A DNA stretch of 64,000 bases, from NCBI GenBank assembly GCA_017394885.1, contig JAFPWO010000013.1:124001-188000 (forward strand), written 5' to 3'. A program made the position numbers and the translations under genes. Shown in pieces: positions 1 through 8,430 of the stretch (its first letter is position 1; every line of letters starts with the position of its first letter). A model generated the notes under the pieces. That model did not search any database, was not told the origin of the DNA, and saw nothing but the letters and a program-made list of their open reading frames with translations. Source of the DNA: Lachnospiraceae bacterium (lineage in GTDB: Bacteria > Bacillota > Clostridia > Lachnospirales > Lachnospiraceae).

Positions 1-22
1 CTTAACGCCTGCTTTTCAAGTG

Positions 23-108
23 CGCAGCGGGAGGGATTCGAACCCCCGTGCGGTTGCCCGCAAACTGATTTCGAGTCAGCCCCGTTATGACCACTTCGAT
101 ACCGCTGC
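23..108 (-). tRNA. tRNA-Ser (anticodon CGA)
   Basis: Read on the minus strand, a 7-bp acceptor stem (GCAGCGG at the 5' end, 108-102; its partner at 30-24) closes a full cloverleaf. The anticodon loop CTCGAAA gives anticodon CGA, which decodes UCG serine codons. A long variable arm (GCGGG paired with its complement) and a GGTTCGAATCC T-arm confirm a class II serine tRNA. The discriminator is G and CCA is not encoded. It is the last of three co-oriented tRNA genes. Confidence 0.95.
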
Positions 109-205
109 AGATCCGCATCTTTCGGTGCGGAATATATAAGATCGGGCCGGTTCTCAGTACCGGTTCCCGGAATGAAAAAGAACAGCTTTTGCTGTTCCTT
201 CCACG

Positions 206-277
206 CAGTCCGTAGGGGAATCGAACCCCTGTTTCCGCCGTGAGAGGGCGGCGTCTTAACCGCTTGACCAACGGACC
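206..277 (-). tRNA. tRNA-Glu (anticodon CTC)
   Basis: On the minus strand the acceptor stem GGTCCGT/ACGGACT (one G-U pair at position 1-72), the anticodon stem CCGCC/GGCGG with loop CTCTCAC (anticodon CTC), and a GGTTCGATTCC T-arm form a normal 72-nt cloverleaf without encoded CCA. It reads GAG glutamate codons. It is the middle gene of the tRNA cluster. Confidence 0.95.
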
Positions 278-284
278 ATAGATA

Positions 285-358
285 TCGAGGCGACAGGATT
301 TGAACCTGCGACCTCTGCGTCCCGAACGCAGCGCTCTACCAAGCTGAGCCACGCCTCG
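285..358 (-). tRNA. tRNA-Pro (anticodon CGG)
   Basis: On the minus strand the acceptor stem CGAGGCG/CGCCTCG, the anticodon stem CTGCG/CGCAG with loop TTCGGGA (anticodon CGG), and a GGTTCAAATCC T-arm form a 74-nt cloverleaf ending in discriminator A, with no encoded CCA. It reads CCG proline codons. It is the first gene of the cluster, four bases below the predicted transcription start of the promoter at 369-397. Confidence 0.95.
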
Positions 359-368
359 ATGCCATGAC

Positions 369-397
369 AGTATATCCCCTTGCCCCCTGTTTGTCAA
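369..397 (-). promoter_or_regulatory. Promoter of the tRNA-Pro/Glu/Ser cluster
   Basis: The minus strand shows TTGACA (392-397), a 17-bp spacer and TATACT (369-374), a near-consensus vegetative promoter. The predicted start lies at about 362, just before tRNA-Pro, so all three tRNAs are probably one transcript. Confidence 0.85.
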
Positions 398-455
398 CCG
401 TTTTTTTGAAATTTTTTGACAGTCTTCCCGGGGGATACGGCATCGGAGCGGCGGC

Positions 456-1631
456 TCATTTTTTCTCTTTCTCCCGGCCCTTTACGGCCTTGATCTGCTC
501 CTGCAAAGTGGGGTGGATCGCACGGCGGGTGATCTCCACCAGCCCGAGCGGCGTCATATCCACCACCAGGGTCTGCACCGGATCCTTGAGGGCCAGATCG
601 ACCAGACGCTCCATGAGCTCCTCTTCCGCTTTCTGGCTCTTCATGCTGATGAAGTCCGCCACGATGATCCCGCTCAGGTTCCGCAAGCGCAGCTGGCGCA
701 TCAGTTCATCGGCAGCTTCCATGTTGACCTTCATCAGGGTCTCTTCCATCTTCTTCGGCATATCAGCCTTGCCGGTGTTGACGTCCACCACGGTCATGGC
801 TTCCGTGGGATCGATCACCAGATACCCGCCGGAGGGCAGCCATACGTGCCTGGCCAGCGCCTTCTCCAGCACCGTTTCCAGGGAATACAGCTTTTCAAGT
901 GAAAGGACCGGATCATTGTACAGCCGCAGCGCCGAAGTCGCATCCGGCAGATCCCGCTGCAAAAAGCGATCCAGCCGCTCATACAGGCCCGGATCATCCG
1001 TGATGATCTCCTCGGGCTCTCCCGCCGGCATATCCTGCAGGAGCGCGAGCTGCTCCGGCAGAGCCTTGTGCAGCAGCTGATACGAAGCGACGTGCTCCGA
1101 CTGCCTCCGGATCTTCTCCGCCTCGGCCAGCAGGGCGTCCCGTTCCACCATAAGCTGCTCCTTCGAAGCGTAGGGAGCATTGGTGCGGACAATAAAGCCG
1201 TCCGGACACGTTTCATCTTCGATCAGCACGCGGATCCCGGCTTCCCACTCCTCGCGCTTCCCGAGTTTCTTCGAAAAATGGATGCCCGGCTGGTTAAAGG
1301 TCAGGACAAAATAGCGGCCGGGGAGCGTGATGCTTTCGGATACGGAAGGCAGCTTGGACTTATGCGCCTCCTGCGTGATCTGCACCGTCACCTCCTGCTG
1401 CGCCTTCGGGGCATTGCCTTCCTGATAGGGCAGATAGGCATTTTTCGCCCCGTCCAGGCATACGAAAGCGGCCCGGATATTTGTATTGAGTTTAAGGACA
1501 CGTCCGCGGTAGATATCGCCGGCGCAGTATTCGCGCTGCTCCGGATACAGGCTCAGCTGTACGGCCTGCTGCCCTTCCATCAAGGCGCAGAGCAGCCCGC
1601 CGCTGTAACGCGTAAGGATCAGTTTACTCAT
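456..1631 (-). CDS. rng: Ribonuclease G/E family endoribonuclease
   Basis: This is a 391-residue Rne/Rng-family endoribonuclease, expected to cut single-stranded RNA in rRNA maturation and mRNA decay. An S1-like RNA-binding segment lies at about residues 35-110. The catalytic core carries VVDVNTGK (metal ligand D283) and IVADFISM (second ligand D326), the paired aspartates of the family. The protein stops soon after the TPLGLVEITRR motif and has no CPxCxG zinc-link motif, so it is about 100 residues shorter than E. coli RNase G. Its ATG overlaps the recU stop as ATGA, indicating coupled translation in the recU operon. Confidence 0.9.
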   Translation of the reverse strand: MSKLILTRYSGGLLCALMEGQQAVQLSLYPEQREYCAGDIYRGRVLKLNTNIRAAFVCLDGAKNAYLPYQEGNAPKAQQEVTVQITQEAHKSKLPSVSESITLPGRYFVLTFNQPGIHFSKKLGKREEWEAGIRVLIEDETCPDGFIVRTNAPYASKEQLMVERDALLAEAEKIRRQSEHVASYQLLHKALPEQLALLQDMPAGEPEEIITDDPGLYERLDRFLQRDLPDATSALRLYNDPVLSLEKLYSLETVLEKALARHVWLPSGGYLVIDPTEAMTVVDVNTGKADMPKKMEETLMKVNMEAADELMRQLRLRNLSGIIVADFISMKSQKAEEELMERLVDLALKDPVQTLVVDMTPLGLVEITRRAIHPTLQEQIKAVKGREKEKK

Positions 1632-2164
1632 GTTTTTTGTCCCCTTTCGTCCAGATCCTTCTGCAGCATTTTCAGGAACGGGACCGGATTGCCCTCCCCG
1701 GGCTCCACAAGATAGCTTTTATCCAGTTCTTCATAGGTGAAGCTCTTCCGGCCGCCCGCTTCGGCGCGGTCCCAGTACGTTTTCAGGTCCCGGAAAGGGA
1801 CGTAATAGCACTCGTCGCGGCTCGTGAACATCAGCAGAATAAAGGCGACGCCGTCCTGCTTCTCGAAATCTTCCATAAAGCGGACCTGATGCTCGTGGAC
1901 GTTGTGCAGGGGCACCGTATCCACCTTGCATTCCTTCGCGTCGAAACACACCGGGATCCCCTGCACCGCGCCGATATAGTCCACGGTGCTTTTCGCATCG
2001 AAATAGGCCAGCGTGATATGCCGGCTCTCCTGCTCGATATTGACCGGGGTAATGGGGGTTGGAATCTTCTGGACCAGGCAGAGTCCGTCCTCCCGGTAAC
2101 GGTCCAGAGAAAGATTGATCAGCGCTTCCAGGGTCGAGCCCCGAAGCCCGTGCGGATTTGCCAT
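1628..2164 (-). CDS. recU: Holliday junction resolvase RecU
   Basis: This 178-residue protein matches RecU, the Firmicutes resolvase that cuts Holliday junctions during recombinational repair and chromosome segregation. The restriction-endonuclease-like core is visible: STVDYIG supplies the first acidic residue and CFDAKECK the E-x-K part of the active site, followed by HQVRFMEDF and FTSRDECYYVP. Length is close to the family norm. A GGAGAGG ribosome site precedes the ATG. The gene lies between a pseudouridine synthase and the RNase G gene, with a four-base stop/start overlap to the latter. Confidence 0.9.
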   Translation of the reverse strand: MANPHGLRGSTLEALINLSLDRYREDGLCLVQKIPTPITPVNIEQESRHITLAYFDAKSTVDYIGAVQGIPVCFDAKECKVDTVPLHNVHEHQVRFMEDFEKQDGVAFILLMFTSRDECYYVPFRDLKTYWDRAEAGGRKSFTYEELDKSYLVEPGEGNPVPFLKMLQKDLDERGQKT

Positions 2165-2177
2165 AACAGCCTCTCCT

Positions 2178-3200
2178 TTATTCGGTAAGCAGGTCCAGGC
2201 AGCGGGAGAAATTGGCCGGGAGCGGCGCGGTAAAACGGCGTCCGCGAATGGTTTCCCAGGCTTTCCGGGCCGATCCGGCCGGCAGCTCCTGCGTCAGGGC
2301 GTCTGCGGGGATCACGATCTCATACGCGTGCAGCAGCTGATGCCGCAGCGGATGATTGTACTTTTCCGCAAAGGCGCGGTTCAGGTCCGCCTCGCCGTAT
2401 TTGCCGTCGCCGAGGACCGGCAGTCCCAGCGCCGCCAGCTGCGCCCTAATCTGATGGCTCTTCCCGGTGATCAGCCGCACCCGGAGCAGGGAAAAGCCGT
2501 CTTTCAGCTTTTTCTCCGGGGCGATCATCAGTTCCACCGGCTGCGTATCCGGCTGCGGTTCGGTAAGGATCTGCACCGTATTCGTTTCCGCGTCCTTCTT
2601 CCAGTACCGGCGGCTGTGCAGCGGTTCTTCCAGGCGTCCTTTTACGATGCAGAGATAGTATTTTTCCAGCCCTCGTTCCTGAAATAGCTGCGCCAGAAGC
2701 TGCTGCCCCGGCAGGGTCTTGCCGGCCAGGACCAGGCCGCTGGTATTGCGGTCCAGACGGTTGGCCACCCCGGGAGAAAAGCCTGCGGAGGATGCGCCGC
2801 CCTGTGCCTTCAGATAGGCCGCCAGATGCTCGCAGAGGGAAATATCCTCCGGTCTGGCTTTCTGGCTCAGCATCCCGGCCGGCTTATTCATGAAGATCAG
2901 CTGGTCGTCCTCATACACCACGGAAACCCGGGAAGGATCGCCCGGCACGGCGGCCGCCGCCTTATCTGCCGGCTCCTCTTTTCCCCGGAACTTTTCAAAG
3001 GTTTCATCGGAGAAGAAAAAGCAGATCTCATCTCCGCTTTTCAGGCGCTCGCTTCCCTCCGCCTTCTTTCCGTTCAGCGTGATATTCTTTTTCCGCAGCA
3101 TCCGATAAAGGAAGCCTTTTTCGGCTTCCTTCAAATACCGGGTCAGGAATTTATCCAGGCGCTGTCCTTCATCCAGCGGACCGACCGTGCACTTCTTCAT
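2178..3200 (-). CDS. RluA-family 23S rRNA pseudouridine synthase
   Basis: This 340-residue protein has an N-terminal S4 RNA-binding domain (EGQRLDKFLTRYL, roughly residues 10-70) and a catalytic domain with ANRLDRNTSGLVLAG, whose aspartate is the pseudouridine synthase nucleophile. SHQIRAQLAALG, a conserved RluA-family motif, follows. It probably modifies uridines in 23S rRNA, like RluC or RluD; the exact site cannot be told from sequence. It begins one base after the stop of the upstream membrane-protein gene, so the two are cotranscribed. Confidence 0.88.
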   Translation of the reverse strand: MKKCTVGPLDEGQRLDKFLTRYLKEAEKGFLYRMLRKKNITLNGKKAEGSERLKSGDEICFFFSDETFEKFRGKEEPADKAAAAVPGDPSRVSVVYEDDQLIFMNKPAGMLSQKARPEDISLCEHLAAYLKAQGGASSAGFSPGVANRLDRNTSGLVLAGKTLPGQQLLAQLFQERGLEKYYLCIVKGRLEEPLHSRRYWKKDAETNTVQILTEPQPDTQPVELMIAPEKKLKDGFSLLRVRLITGKSHQIRAQLAALGLPVLGDGKYGEADLNRAFAEKYNHPLRHQLLHAYEIVIPADALTQELPAGSARKAWETIRGRRFTAPLPANFSRCLDLLTE

Positions 3201-3201
3201 G

Positions 3202-3789
3202 CTACAAACTCATTCCCAGCAGCAATTCCTCTGCTTTTTCCACCTTGGCGGCTTCATCCTCCGGCACTTCCGGATCGATATCGCCCAGCCGCTCCATGAA
3301 TGCCTCCCACTCTGTATAGATCTTCAGGCGGAGGTTGATATTTTTCTTCTTGAGGCGCAGGATGCAGTCCGTTTCCACCGGCGCCTTGCGCTCCTTCGTG
3401 ATCTTCGAGCAGTACGCGACGATCGCATTCTGATAGACCACGGTATAATCCAGATACTGGCGCTTGCCCTTCTCATCCACGTAGATCAGATGATACAGGC
3501 TCATGCCGGCGTCGTCGAAAGCCTTCACCTGCTCCCGCCTCTCCGCGGAAAGCGGTTTAAAGGCGGCGATAGCCAGATACGTCACCAGGAAGTTGGCCAT
3601 GGGCAGCACCATCATCAGGCCGGGGATCATCAGCAGATTTTTGCGTTTATGGAAGATCAGCAGGCCGGCCGCCACGAAAGCCACCACAAAAAACGCGCAG
3701 ATCAGCGCCGCCAGGAGCTGCTGCTTTCTGCGGTATACCAGATAGTCATACTGTCCCTTCTGATAGGGATTGTGAAATAATGCGTGCAT
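3202..3789 (-). CDS. Two-helix membrane protein of unknown function
   Basis: I do not recognise a named family. The 195-residue protein has a short basic N-terminus, two hydrophobic segments at about residues 24-45 and 52-75, and a C-terminal soluble half of about 120 residues rich in charged residues (cytoplasmic if the usual positive-inside rule holds). A GGAGAAAG ribosome site lies a few bases before the ATG. It directly precedes the RluA-type synthase gene (one-base gap), forming an operon with it, recU and rng. Function cannot be assigned. Confidence 0.75.
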   Translation of the reverse strand: MHALFHNPYQKGQYDYLVYRRKQQLLAALICAFFVVAFVAAGLLIFHKRKNLLMIPGLMMVLPMANFLVTYLAIAAFKPLSAERREQVKAFDDAGMSLYHLIYVDEKGKRQYLDYTVVYQNAIVAYCSKITKERKAPVETDCILRLKKKNINLRLKIYTEWEAFMERLGDIDPEVPEDEAAKVEKAEELLLGMSL

Positions 3790-3901
3790 ACTTCTTTCTC
3801 CGACATTTCGGGACGGACCCGTTTTTTACCGTTCGAAAACAGGGAACGGTTCCCCGTCCCCCTGTTTTCCGCGGAAGCAATCCCGCGGCCGATCTGGCTG
3901 A

Positions 3902-4486
3902 TTATTCTTCGCTTTCCTCTTCTTCCTCTTCCGCCGGACGGGGATTGTTCTGATTCTGCAGTTCCTGCCGGTTGGATGCCACCACCTGATAGCTGGCGTT
4001 CATCTGATTGTAGAAGGCGTTGAAGCGGTTCTGCATGCTTTCCATGGAGTGGCCCAGGAAATCCTGCAGTCCGGAAAGGAGGGAATCGGTATAATTCATG
4101 GCGCTCTGACGGATCTCATCCGCTTCCGTGGTCGCGTCATTGATCATCTGCTGCGCTTTGCTCTCGGTCTCCGACATCAGCTCGCGGGCGTCGGCATAGG
4201 CGGTCTTCATGATCTCGCTCTGGCTGACCATCTCTTCTTTCTGACGGTTGGCCTCGACCAGCGTATCCTCCGCCTGCTTTCTGGCTTCCGCCAGGATCTC
4301 GTCCTTGTTGGCGATGATCTTCTGATATTTTTTAATCTCTTCGGGAGTCCGCATCCGCAGCTCCACCAGCATGTCGTCGATCACGTCTTTTTCCACGACG
4401 ATCCGCTTGCTGTTGGAGAAAGCCTGCGCCTTGCAGCCGTCCAAATACTCTTCCATTTCATTGATGATCTGTTCAATTCTGCTCAT
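3902..4486 (-). CDS. Coiled-coil protein (ATPase subunit H-like / DivIVA-like)
   Basis: This 194-residue soluble protein is dominated by charged heptad-like helices from about residue 45 to 125 (segments such as ILAEARKQAEDTLVEANRQ), followed by a Gln/Asn-rich stretch and a C-terminal run of glutamates (EEEEEESEE). Such proteins are often annotated as V-type ATPase subunit H-like in Clostridia because of their coiled coil, with no ATPase evidence. A scaffold or cell-division-associated role is conceivable but not shown. It lies 53 bp downstream of coaD in the rsmD-coaD operon. Confidence 0.75.
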   Translation of the reverse strand: MSRIEQIINEMEEYLDGCKAQAFSNSKRIVVEKDVIDDMLVELRMRTPEEIKKYQKIIANKDEILAEARKQAEDTLVEANRQKEEMVSQSEIMKTAYADARELMSETESKAQQMINDATTEADEIRQSAMNYTDSLLSGLQDFLGHSMESMQNRFNAFYNQMNASYQVVASNRQELQNQNNPRPAEEEEEESEE

Positions 4487-4539
4487 AAATCTCTTCCCTT
4501 TCTCTCCGCGAAGTTTCTTTATCCTAATCCCATACTCTC

Positions 4540-5034
4540 TTATCTGCGGTATTTCTCCCGCACCCGCGGGATGACATTTTCCGGAACGAACTGCTCGATC
4601 GGGCCGCCGTAGGTCGCGACCTCGCGCACCACGCTGGAGCTCAGGTACGCATAGCGCAGATCCGTGGTCAGGAACACGGTATCCACATCCGGATCCATCG
4701 CGTGGTTCGTCTGCGCGATCTGCAGTTCGTACTCAAAATCCGTTACGGCACGAAGACCCCGCAGCATAGTCCCGACGCCCAGTTCCTTGCAGCAGTCTAC
4801 TGTAAGACCGGAAAAAGTGATCACCTCCACGTTAGGAATATCCTGCGTTGCTTCTCGAATCATTGTAGCACGTTCTTCCGGTGAAAACAACGCTTTTTTC
4901 TCCTGATTTATCAAAACGCCCACGATGATCCGGTCAAACATTTTTGCCGCGCGGCGGATAATATCCAGATGTCCCAGCGTGATCGGATCGAAGCTTCCGG
5001 GGTACAGGGCAGCATGCTCTTTATTCTTCTTCAC
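4540..5034 (-). CDS. coaD: Phosphopantetheine adenylyltransferase
   Basis: CoaD transfers AMP from ATP to 4'-phosphopantetheine, the penultimate step of coenzyme A synthesis. The 165-residue protein shows the nucleotidyltransferase signature [16 protein letters not shown] (GSFDP and the GH of HxGH), the [15 protein letters not shown] segment and [13 protein letters not shown] near the end, all family hallmarks. I start it at the GTG at 5034 because a strong AAGGAGG lies six bases upstream; the upstream extension in this frame lacks family similarity. The start overlaps the end of rsmD by 14 bases, the usual rsmD-coaD pairing. Confidence 0.93.
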   Translation of the reverse strand: MKKNKEHAALYPGSFDPITLGHLDIIRRAAKMFDRIIVGVLINQEKKALFSPEERATMIREATQDIPNVEVITFSGLTVDCCKELGVGTMLRGLRAVTDFEYELQIAQTNHAMDPDVDTVFLTTDLRYAYLSSSVVREVATYGGPIEQFVPENVIPRVREKYRR

Positions 5035-5596
5035 GGACGGCCTCCTTTTTGCGGATGAAGACGTGCTTATTATTTTTATATTTCTTTTCCCGGGTGATCT
5101 CAAACGACGCGGGCAGCACCGCGGCCAGATCGTTGTCGATCTTTGCCTCCACGATGATCAGGGTATCCCCGGATACGGCGGCACAGTTTTCCAGCATCTC
5201 CAGTACCGGTTTTTCCATACCGGCGTCGTACGGCGGATCCAGGAAGATGATATCAAATACGTTGCCCGGACGGTTCAGCCGCCGGATAGCCGCCAGCGCA
5301 TCCGTCTCCCACACCGTAGCCGATTCCCGCAGCTTCGTATGGACCAGGTTTTCCTCTATGATACGGACAGCCTTCCGGTTCTTTTCCACAAAATACGCTT
5401 CCCGCGCGCCGCGGCTTAACGCTTCGATCCCGATCCCGCCGCAGCCTGCAAACAGGTCCAGAAAGCGGCAGCCCTGCACATAGGGCTGAAGAATATTGAA
5501 CAGCGTCTCCTTGATCCGGTTCGAGGTGGGACGCGTTTCCATCCCAGGCAGCGTTTTTAAAAGCAGACGGCGGGCTTTTCCGGCAATGACCTGCAT
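5021..5596 (-). CDS. rsmD: 16S rRNA (guanine966-N2)-methyltransferase RsmD
   Basis: RsmD methylates G966 of 16S rRNA using S-adenosylmethionine. This 191-residue protein starts [13 protein letters not shown] and carries the SAM-binding motif [18 protein letters not shown] (about residues 46-63) and the catalytic FLDPPYDA motif, both typical. It is the first gene of the operon, behind its own promoter at 5626-5654, and it overlaps coaD. Confidence 0.93.
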   Translation of the reverse strand: MQVIAGKARRLLLKTLPGMETRPTSNRIKETLFNILQPYVQGCRFLDLFAGCGGIGIEALSRGAREAYFVEKNRKAVRIIEENLVHTKLRESATVWETDALAAIRRLNRPGNVFDIIFLDPPYDAGMEKPVLEMLENCAAVSGDTLIIVEAKIDNDLAAVLPASFEITREKKYKNNKHVFIRKKEAVREEE

Positions 5597-5625
5597 GGAC
5601 TACTCCTTATCCTTTACTGAGTATA

Positions 5626-5654
5626 ACAATACCCCGAATCAGCATTCTTGTCAA
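5626..5654 (-). promoter_or_regulatory. Promoter of rsmD-coaD
   Basis: On the minus strand TTGACA (5649-5654), a 17-bp spacer and TATTGT (5626-5631) lie 30 bases before the rsmD start codon, with an AAGGAG ribosome site between. Confidence 0.75.
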
Positions 5655-5721
5655 TCGTCCGCAATTTTTCTCTGCAATATCGCAAAAGCACCAAAACTTA
5701 TTAATATTAACCATTTTTTGT

Positions 5722-5749
5722 TTGTTTTTTTTGAAAAATATGCTATAAT
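5722..5749 (+). promoter_or_regulatory. Promoter of the CarD-like gene
   Basis: TTGTTT (5722-5727), a 16-bp spacer and TATAAT (5744-5749) in a very AT-rich stretch. The ribosome site AAAGGAGG at 5781-5788 and ATG at 5794 follow. Confidence 0.65.
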
Positions 5750-5793
5750 TGTTAAAGAATCAGCGTATGTCAGTCCATTGAAAGGAGGTCTTC

Positions 5794-6294
5794 ATGTATC
5801 GTATCGGCGATACCGTTCTTTACGGTACCGATGGTGTCTGTGAAATTACCGATATTGTATCCCGCCAGTTTAACGGCACGGCCCGCCAGTTTTATGTCCT
5901 GAAGCCGATCTACCGAAAAAACGCCGTGCTCTATCTTCCCACCGACAACGATAAGACCATGGAGAAGCTCCGCTATGTCCTGACCCGCGATGAGATCCTT
6001 GCCGCGATCCGCCGCATGCCGGAGCTCGAATGCATCTGGATCGAGCATCACAATGACCGCAAGGATGAATATCAGAGTATTCTCCGCAGCGGAGACGCCA
6101 CGCGCATGGTGCAGCTGATCAAGACCCTGTATGAACGCCGTCAGATCCTGCTGGACAGCGGTAAGAAACTGCGCGCCGCCGACGAGACCTGTCTCAAAGA
6201 CGCCGAACGCCTGTTATATGAAGAATTCTCCTATGTTCTTGAGATCCCATGCAGCGAAGTGATCCCCTTCATCCGAAAAGAACTGGGACAATAA
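5794..6294 (+). CDS. CarD-family transcriptional regulator
   Basis: This 166-residue protein opens with the CarD/CdnL/TRCF RNA-polymerase-interacting fold (FRI-type Tudor-like domain, residues 1-60: RIGDTVLYGTDGVCEITDI, then YVLKPIYRKNAVLYLPTDN). A helical C-terminal domain follows (LYERRQILLDSGKKL and the YEEFSYVL segment). CarD proteins bind the RNA polymerase beta subunit and stabilise open promoter complexes, often of rRNA genes. It stands alone on the plus strand, divergent from rsmD, with its own promoter and terminator. Confidence 0.88.
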   Translation: MYRIGDTVLYGTDGVCEITDIVSRQFNGTARQFYVLKPIYRKNAVLYLPTDNDKTMEKLRYVLTRDEILAAIRRMPELECIWIEHHNDRKDEYQSILRSGDATRMVQLIKTLYERRQILLDSGKKLRAADETCLKDAERLLYEEFSYVLEIPCSEVIPFIRKELGQ

Positions 6295-6299
6295 AAGAA

Positions 6300-6331
6300 G
6301 CGGCGATTCCAGGCAACGCCGTTATTTTTTA
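6300..6331 (+). terminator. Terminator of the CarD-like gene
   Basis: The CGGCG arm (6301-6305) pairs with CGCCG (6317-6321), followed by TTATTTTTT. It overlaps the stop of the convergent FAD-protein gene. Confidence 0.6.
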
Positions 6332-7929
6332 TACGTATCGATCACGGCTTCCGCCATTTTCAGGCCATCCACGGCGGCCGAGGTGATCCCGCCCGCATAG
6401 CCGGCGCCTTCCCCGCAGGGGTACAGGCCCCGTATATTGCTCTGCCCGCTTTCATCCCGCAGGAGGCGGATCGGGGAGCTTGTGCGGCTCTCTGCCGCCG
6501 AGATCAGCGCGTCGGGATCGTCATACCCCGGCATGTGTCGGTCAAACTGCGGGAACGCCTCGCAGATCGCTTCGGAAAGGAAAGCCGGCAGGATCATCCG
6601 GTTATCGGCCAGAGCCCAGCTTCCGCAGATATCCGGCCGGACCGGTCCGGGCGCTTCCGTCTTTTTTCCTTCTTTAAAATCCGCCAGCCGCTGCACCGGA
6701 ACCGCGCCGCCCGCCGCCGCAAAAGCGGCTTCTTCCAGTTCCTTCTGAAACCGCACGCCGGCGAAAAGATCGCCGCCGAGATCCTCCGGACGTATCTGCG
6801 CCACGACCGCGGCGTTCGCGTTGCCGCCGTCCCGGCTGGCGCGGCTCATTCCGTTCACACAGAGCCGCCCCGGCTCACTGGAAGCGTTTACGACCTGCCC
6901 GCCCGGACACATGCAGAAGGAATAGACGCCGCGGCCGTCCTTCGTCTTTGCGGTCAGCTTATAGTCCGCCGGCGGCAGATCATCCGGGGCGTCCATTCCG
7001 TACTGGATCCGGTTGATCAGGCTCTGGGGATGCTGCACACGGACGCCGGCCGCGAAGGGCTTGGCCTCCATAGCCGCGCCGAGCTCATACAGGCGGGCAA
7101 AGGTCTCCCGCGCGCTGTGGCCCGGGGCGAGGATCACCTGCCGGGCGGGGATCGTCTCCCGCTTTCCGGTCCGGGTATCCTCTGTTTCCAGCCCTTCCAG
7201 CATGCCGTCCGCCACGATAAAATCCGTCACGCGGGTATGAAAACGGATCTGCGCGCCGGCGGCCAGCAGTTCCCTCCGCAGGGCGGGAACGACCTTTGCC
7301 AGTTTATCCGTCCCGATGTGGGGCTTCGCATCATAGGTGATCTCCTGCGGCGCGCCGGCCTCGGCAAAGGTCTGCAGGATAAACGGAATGCGTCCGCTGG
7401 GGTCCTTGATCCCGCTGTTTAATTTCCCGTCCGAAAAGGTCCCCGCGCCGCCTTCCCCGAACTGCACGTTTGAGTAAGGTTTGAGGGCGCCGCCTTTCCA
7501 GAAGTTTTCTACGTCTTCTAACCGTTCTTCGATCGAGGCGCCCTGCTCAAGGAGGAGCGGGGCAAGCCCCGCCCGGGCCAGCACCAGCGCGGCAAAAAGG
7601 CCGCCCGGGCCGGCGCCGATCACCACCGGAGGAAGTTTTCCGTCCGGCAGCGGACAGGAAGGGATCTCATAGCGCGGCGGCGACACAAGCTCCGCCTGTT
7701 CTTTGCGCAGCCACGCAGGCAGCTTCCGCGCTTCTTTATCGCTTACGGGTATATCCACGGAATAGACATAGCGGATATCCGTTTTCTTCCGCGCGTCCAC
7801 CGAGCGCCGCACGATCGTATAGTCCGGGAGATGCCCGCGGAAAAGCTTCCGGAGCTTTGCCTCCAGCACGTCTCTTCTTTTCTCCGGCGGCAGCACCGGC
7901 GTTGTCAGTTGATGAATTCTCAGCATCAT
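6322..7929 (-). CDS. Uncharacterised FAD-dependent dehydrogenase (COG2509 type)
   Basis: The 535-residue protein has an N-terminal ~90-residue cap domain (KLRKLFRGHLPDYTIVRRSVDARKK), then a dinucleotide-binding GAGPGGLFAALVLARAGL motif at about residues 104-121, LLLEQG, and the NVQFGEGGAGTFSDGKLNSG segment typical of this family. Near the C-terminus GLYPCGEGAGYAGGITSAAVDG closes the FAD site. The family is widespread in Firmicutes, but its substrate is unknown to me. It starts directly after the rlmH stop, so the two are cotranscribed. Confidence 0.85.
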   Translation of the reverse strand: MMLRIHQLTTPVLPPEKRRDVLEAKLRKLFRGHLPDYTIVRRSVDARKKTDIRYVYSVDIPVSDKEARKLPAWLRKEQAELVSPPRYEIPSCPLPDGKLPPVVIGAGPGGLFAALVLARAGLAPLLLEQGASIEERLEDVENFWKGGALKPYSNVQFGEGGAGTFSDGKLNSGIKDPSGRIPFILQTFAEAGAPQEITYDAKPHIGTDKLAKVVPALRRELLAAGAQIRFHTRVTDFIVADGMLEGLETEDTRTGKRETIPARQVILAPGHSARETFARLYELGAAMEAKPFAAGVRVQHPQSLINRIQYGMDAPDDLPPADYKLTAKTKDGRGVYSFCMCPGGQVVNASSEPGRLCVNGMSRASRDGGNANAAVVAQIRPEDLGGDLFAGVRFQKELEEAAFAAAGGAVPVQRLADFKEGKKTEAPGPVRPDICGSWALADNRMILPAFLSEAICEAFPQFDRHMPGYDDPDALISAAESRTSSPIRLLRDESGQSNIRGLYPCGEGAGYAGGITSAAVDGLKMAEAVIDTYKK

Positions 7930-8409
7930 TTACTTATGATACGGCTCGTTCCGCGCGATGCGGAAGCTCCGGTAGATCTGTTCCAGCAAGATCACCCGCA
8001 TCAACTGATGCGGAAACGTCAGCCTTGAAAAACTCAGTTTTTCATCCGCCCGCTCCAGCACCTCCCGGGAGAGACCGAGCGATCCGCCGATGAGAAAGGC
8101 CAAGTGGCTCCGGCCGGATAATGCCAGCTGCCGGATATGCTCCGACAGCTCCACCGAATCCGGCTGTTTTCCCTCGATCGCCAGGGCGATCACGTAGGCG
8201 TCGGCCGGGATCTTCGCGAGCAGCCGCGCGCCTTCCCGCGCCTTGATCGCCTCTTCTTCCTTCGGAGAGGCGTTCTCCGGCGTCTTTTCATCGTCTGCTT
8301 CCACGATCGAAAGCTTCGCGTAGCGGCCCAGCCGCTTGCTGTATTCCGCGACCGCGTCCGCCAGATACTTTTCTTTGATTTTCCCGACTGCCAGCAGTGT
8401 GATCCGCAT
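7930..8409 (-). CDS. rlmH: 23S rRNA (pseudouridine1915-N3)-methyltransferase RlmH
   Basis: RlmH methylates pseudouridine 1915 in helix 69 of 23S rRNA. The 159-residue length is exactly typical. It begins MRITLLAVGKIKEKYL, contains the SPOUT knot motif FLIGGSLGLS (about residues 104-113), the FSRLTFPHQLMRVILLEQIYR segment, and ends with the diagnostic EPYHK tail. An AGGAGGAGAGG ribosome site precedes ATG. It lies in an operon between the MATE transporter and the FAD dehydrogenase. Confidence 0.95.
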   Translation of the reverse strand: MRITLLAVGKIKEKYLADAVAEYSKRLGRYAKLSIVEADDEKTPENASPKEEEAIKAREGARLLAKIPADAYVIALAIEGKQPDSVELSEHIRQLALSGRSHLAFLIGGSLGLSREVLERADEKLSFSRLTFPHQLMRVILLEQIYRSFRIARNEPYHK

Positions 8410-8430
8410 CCTCTCCTCCTGTCCGGCGGC

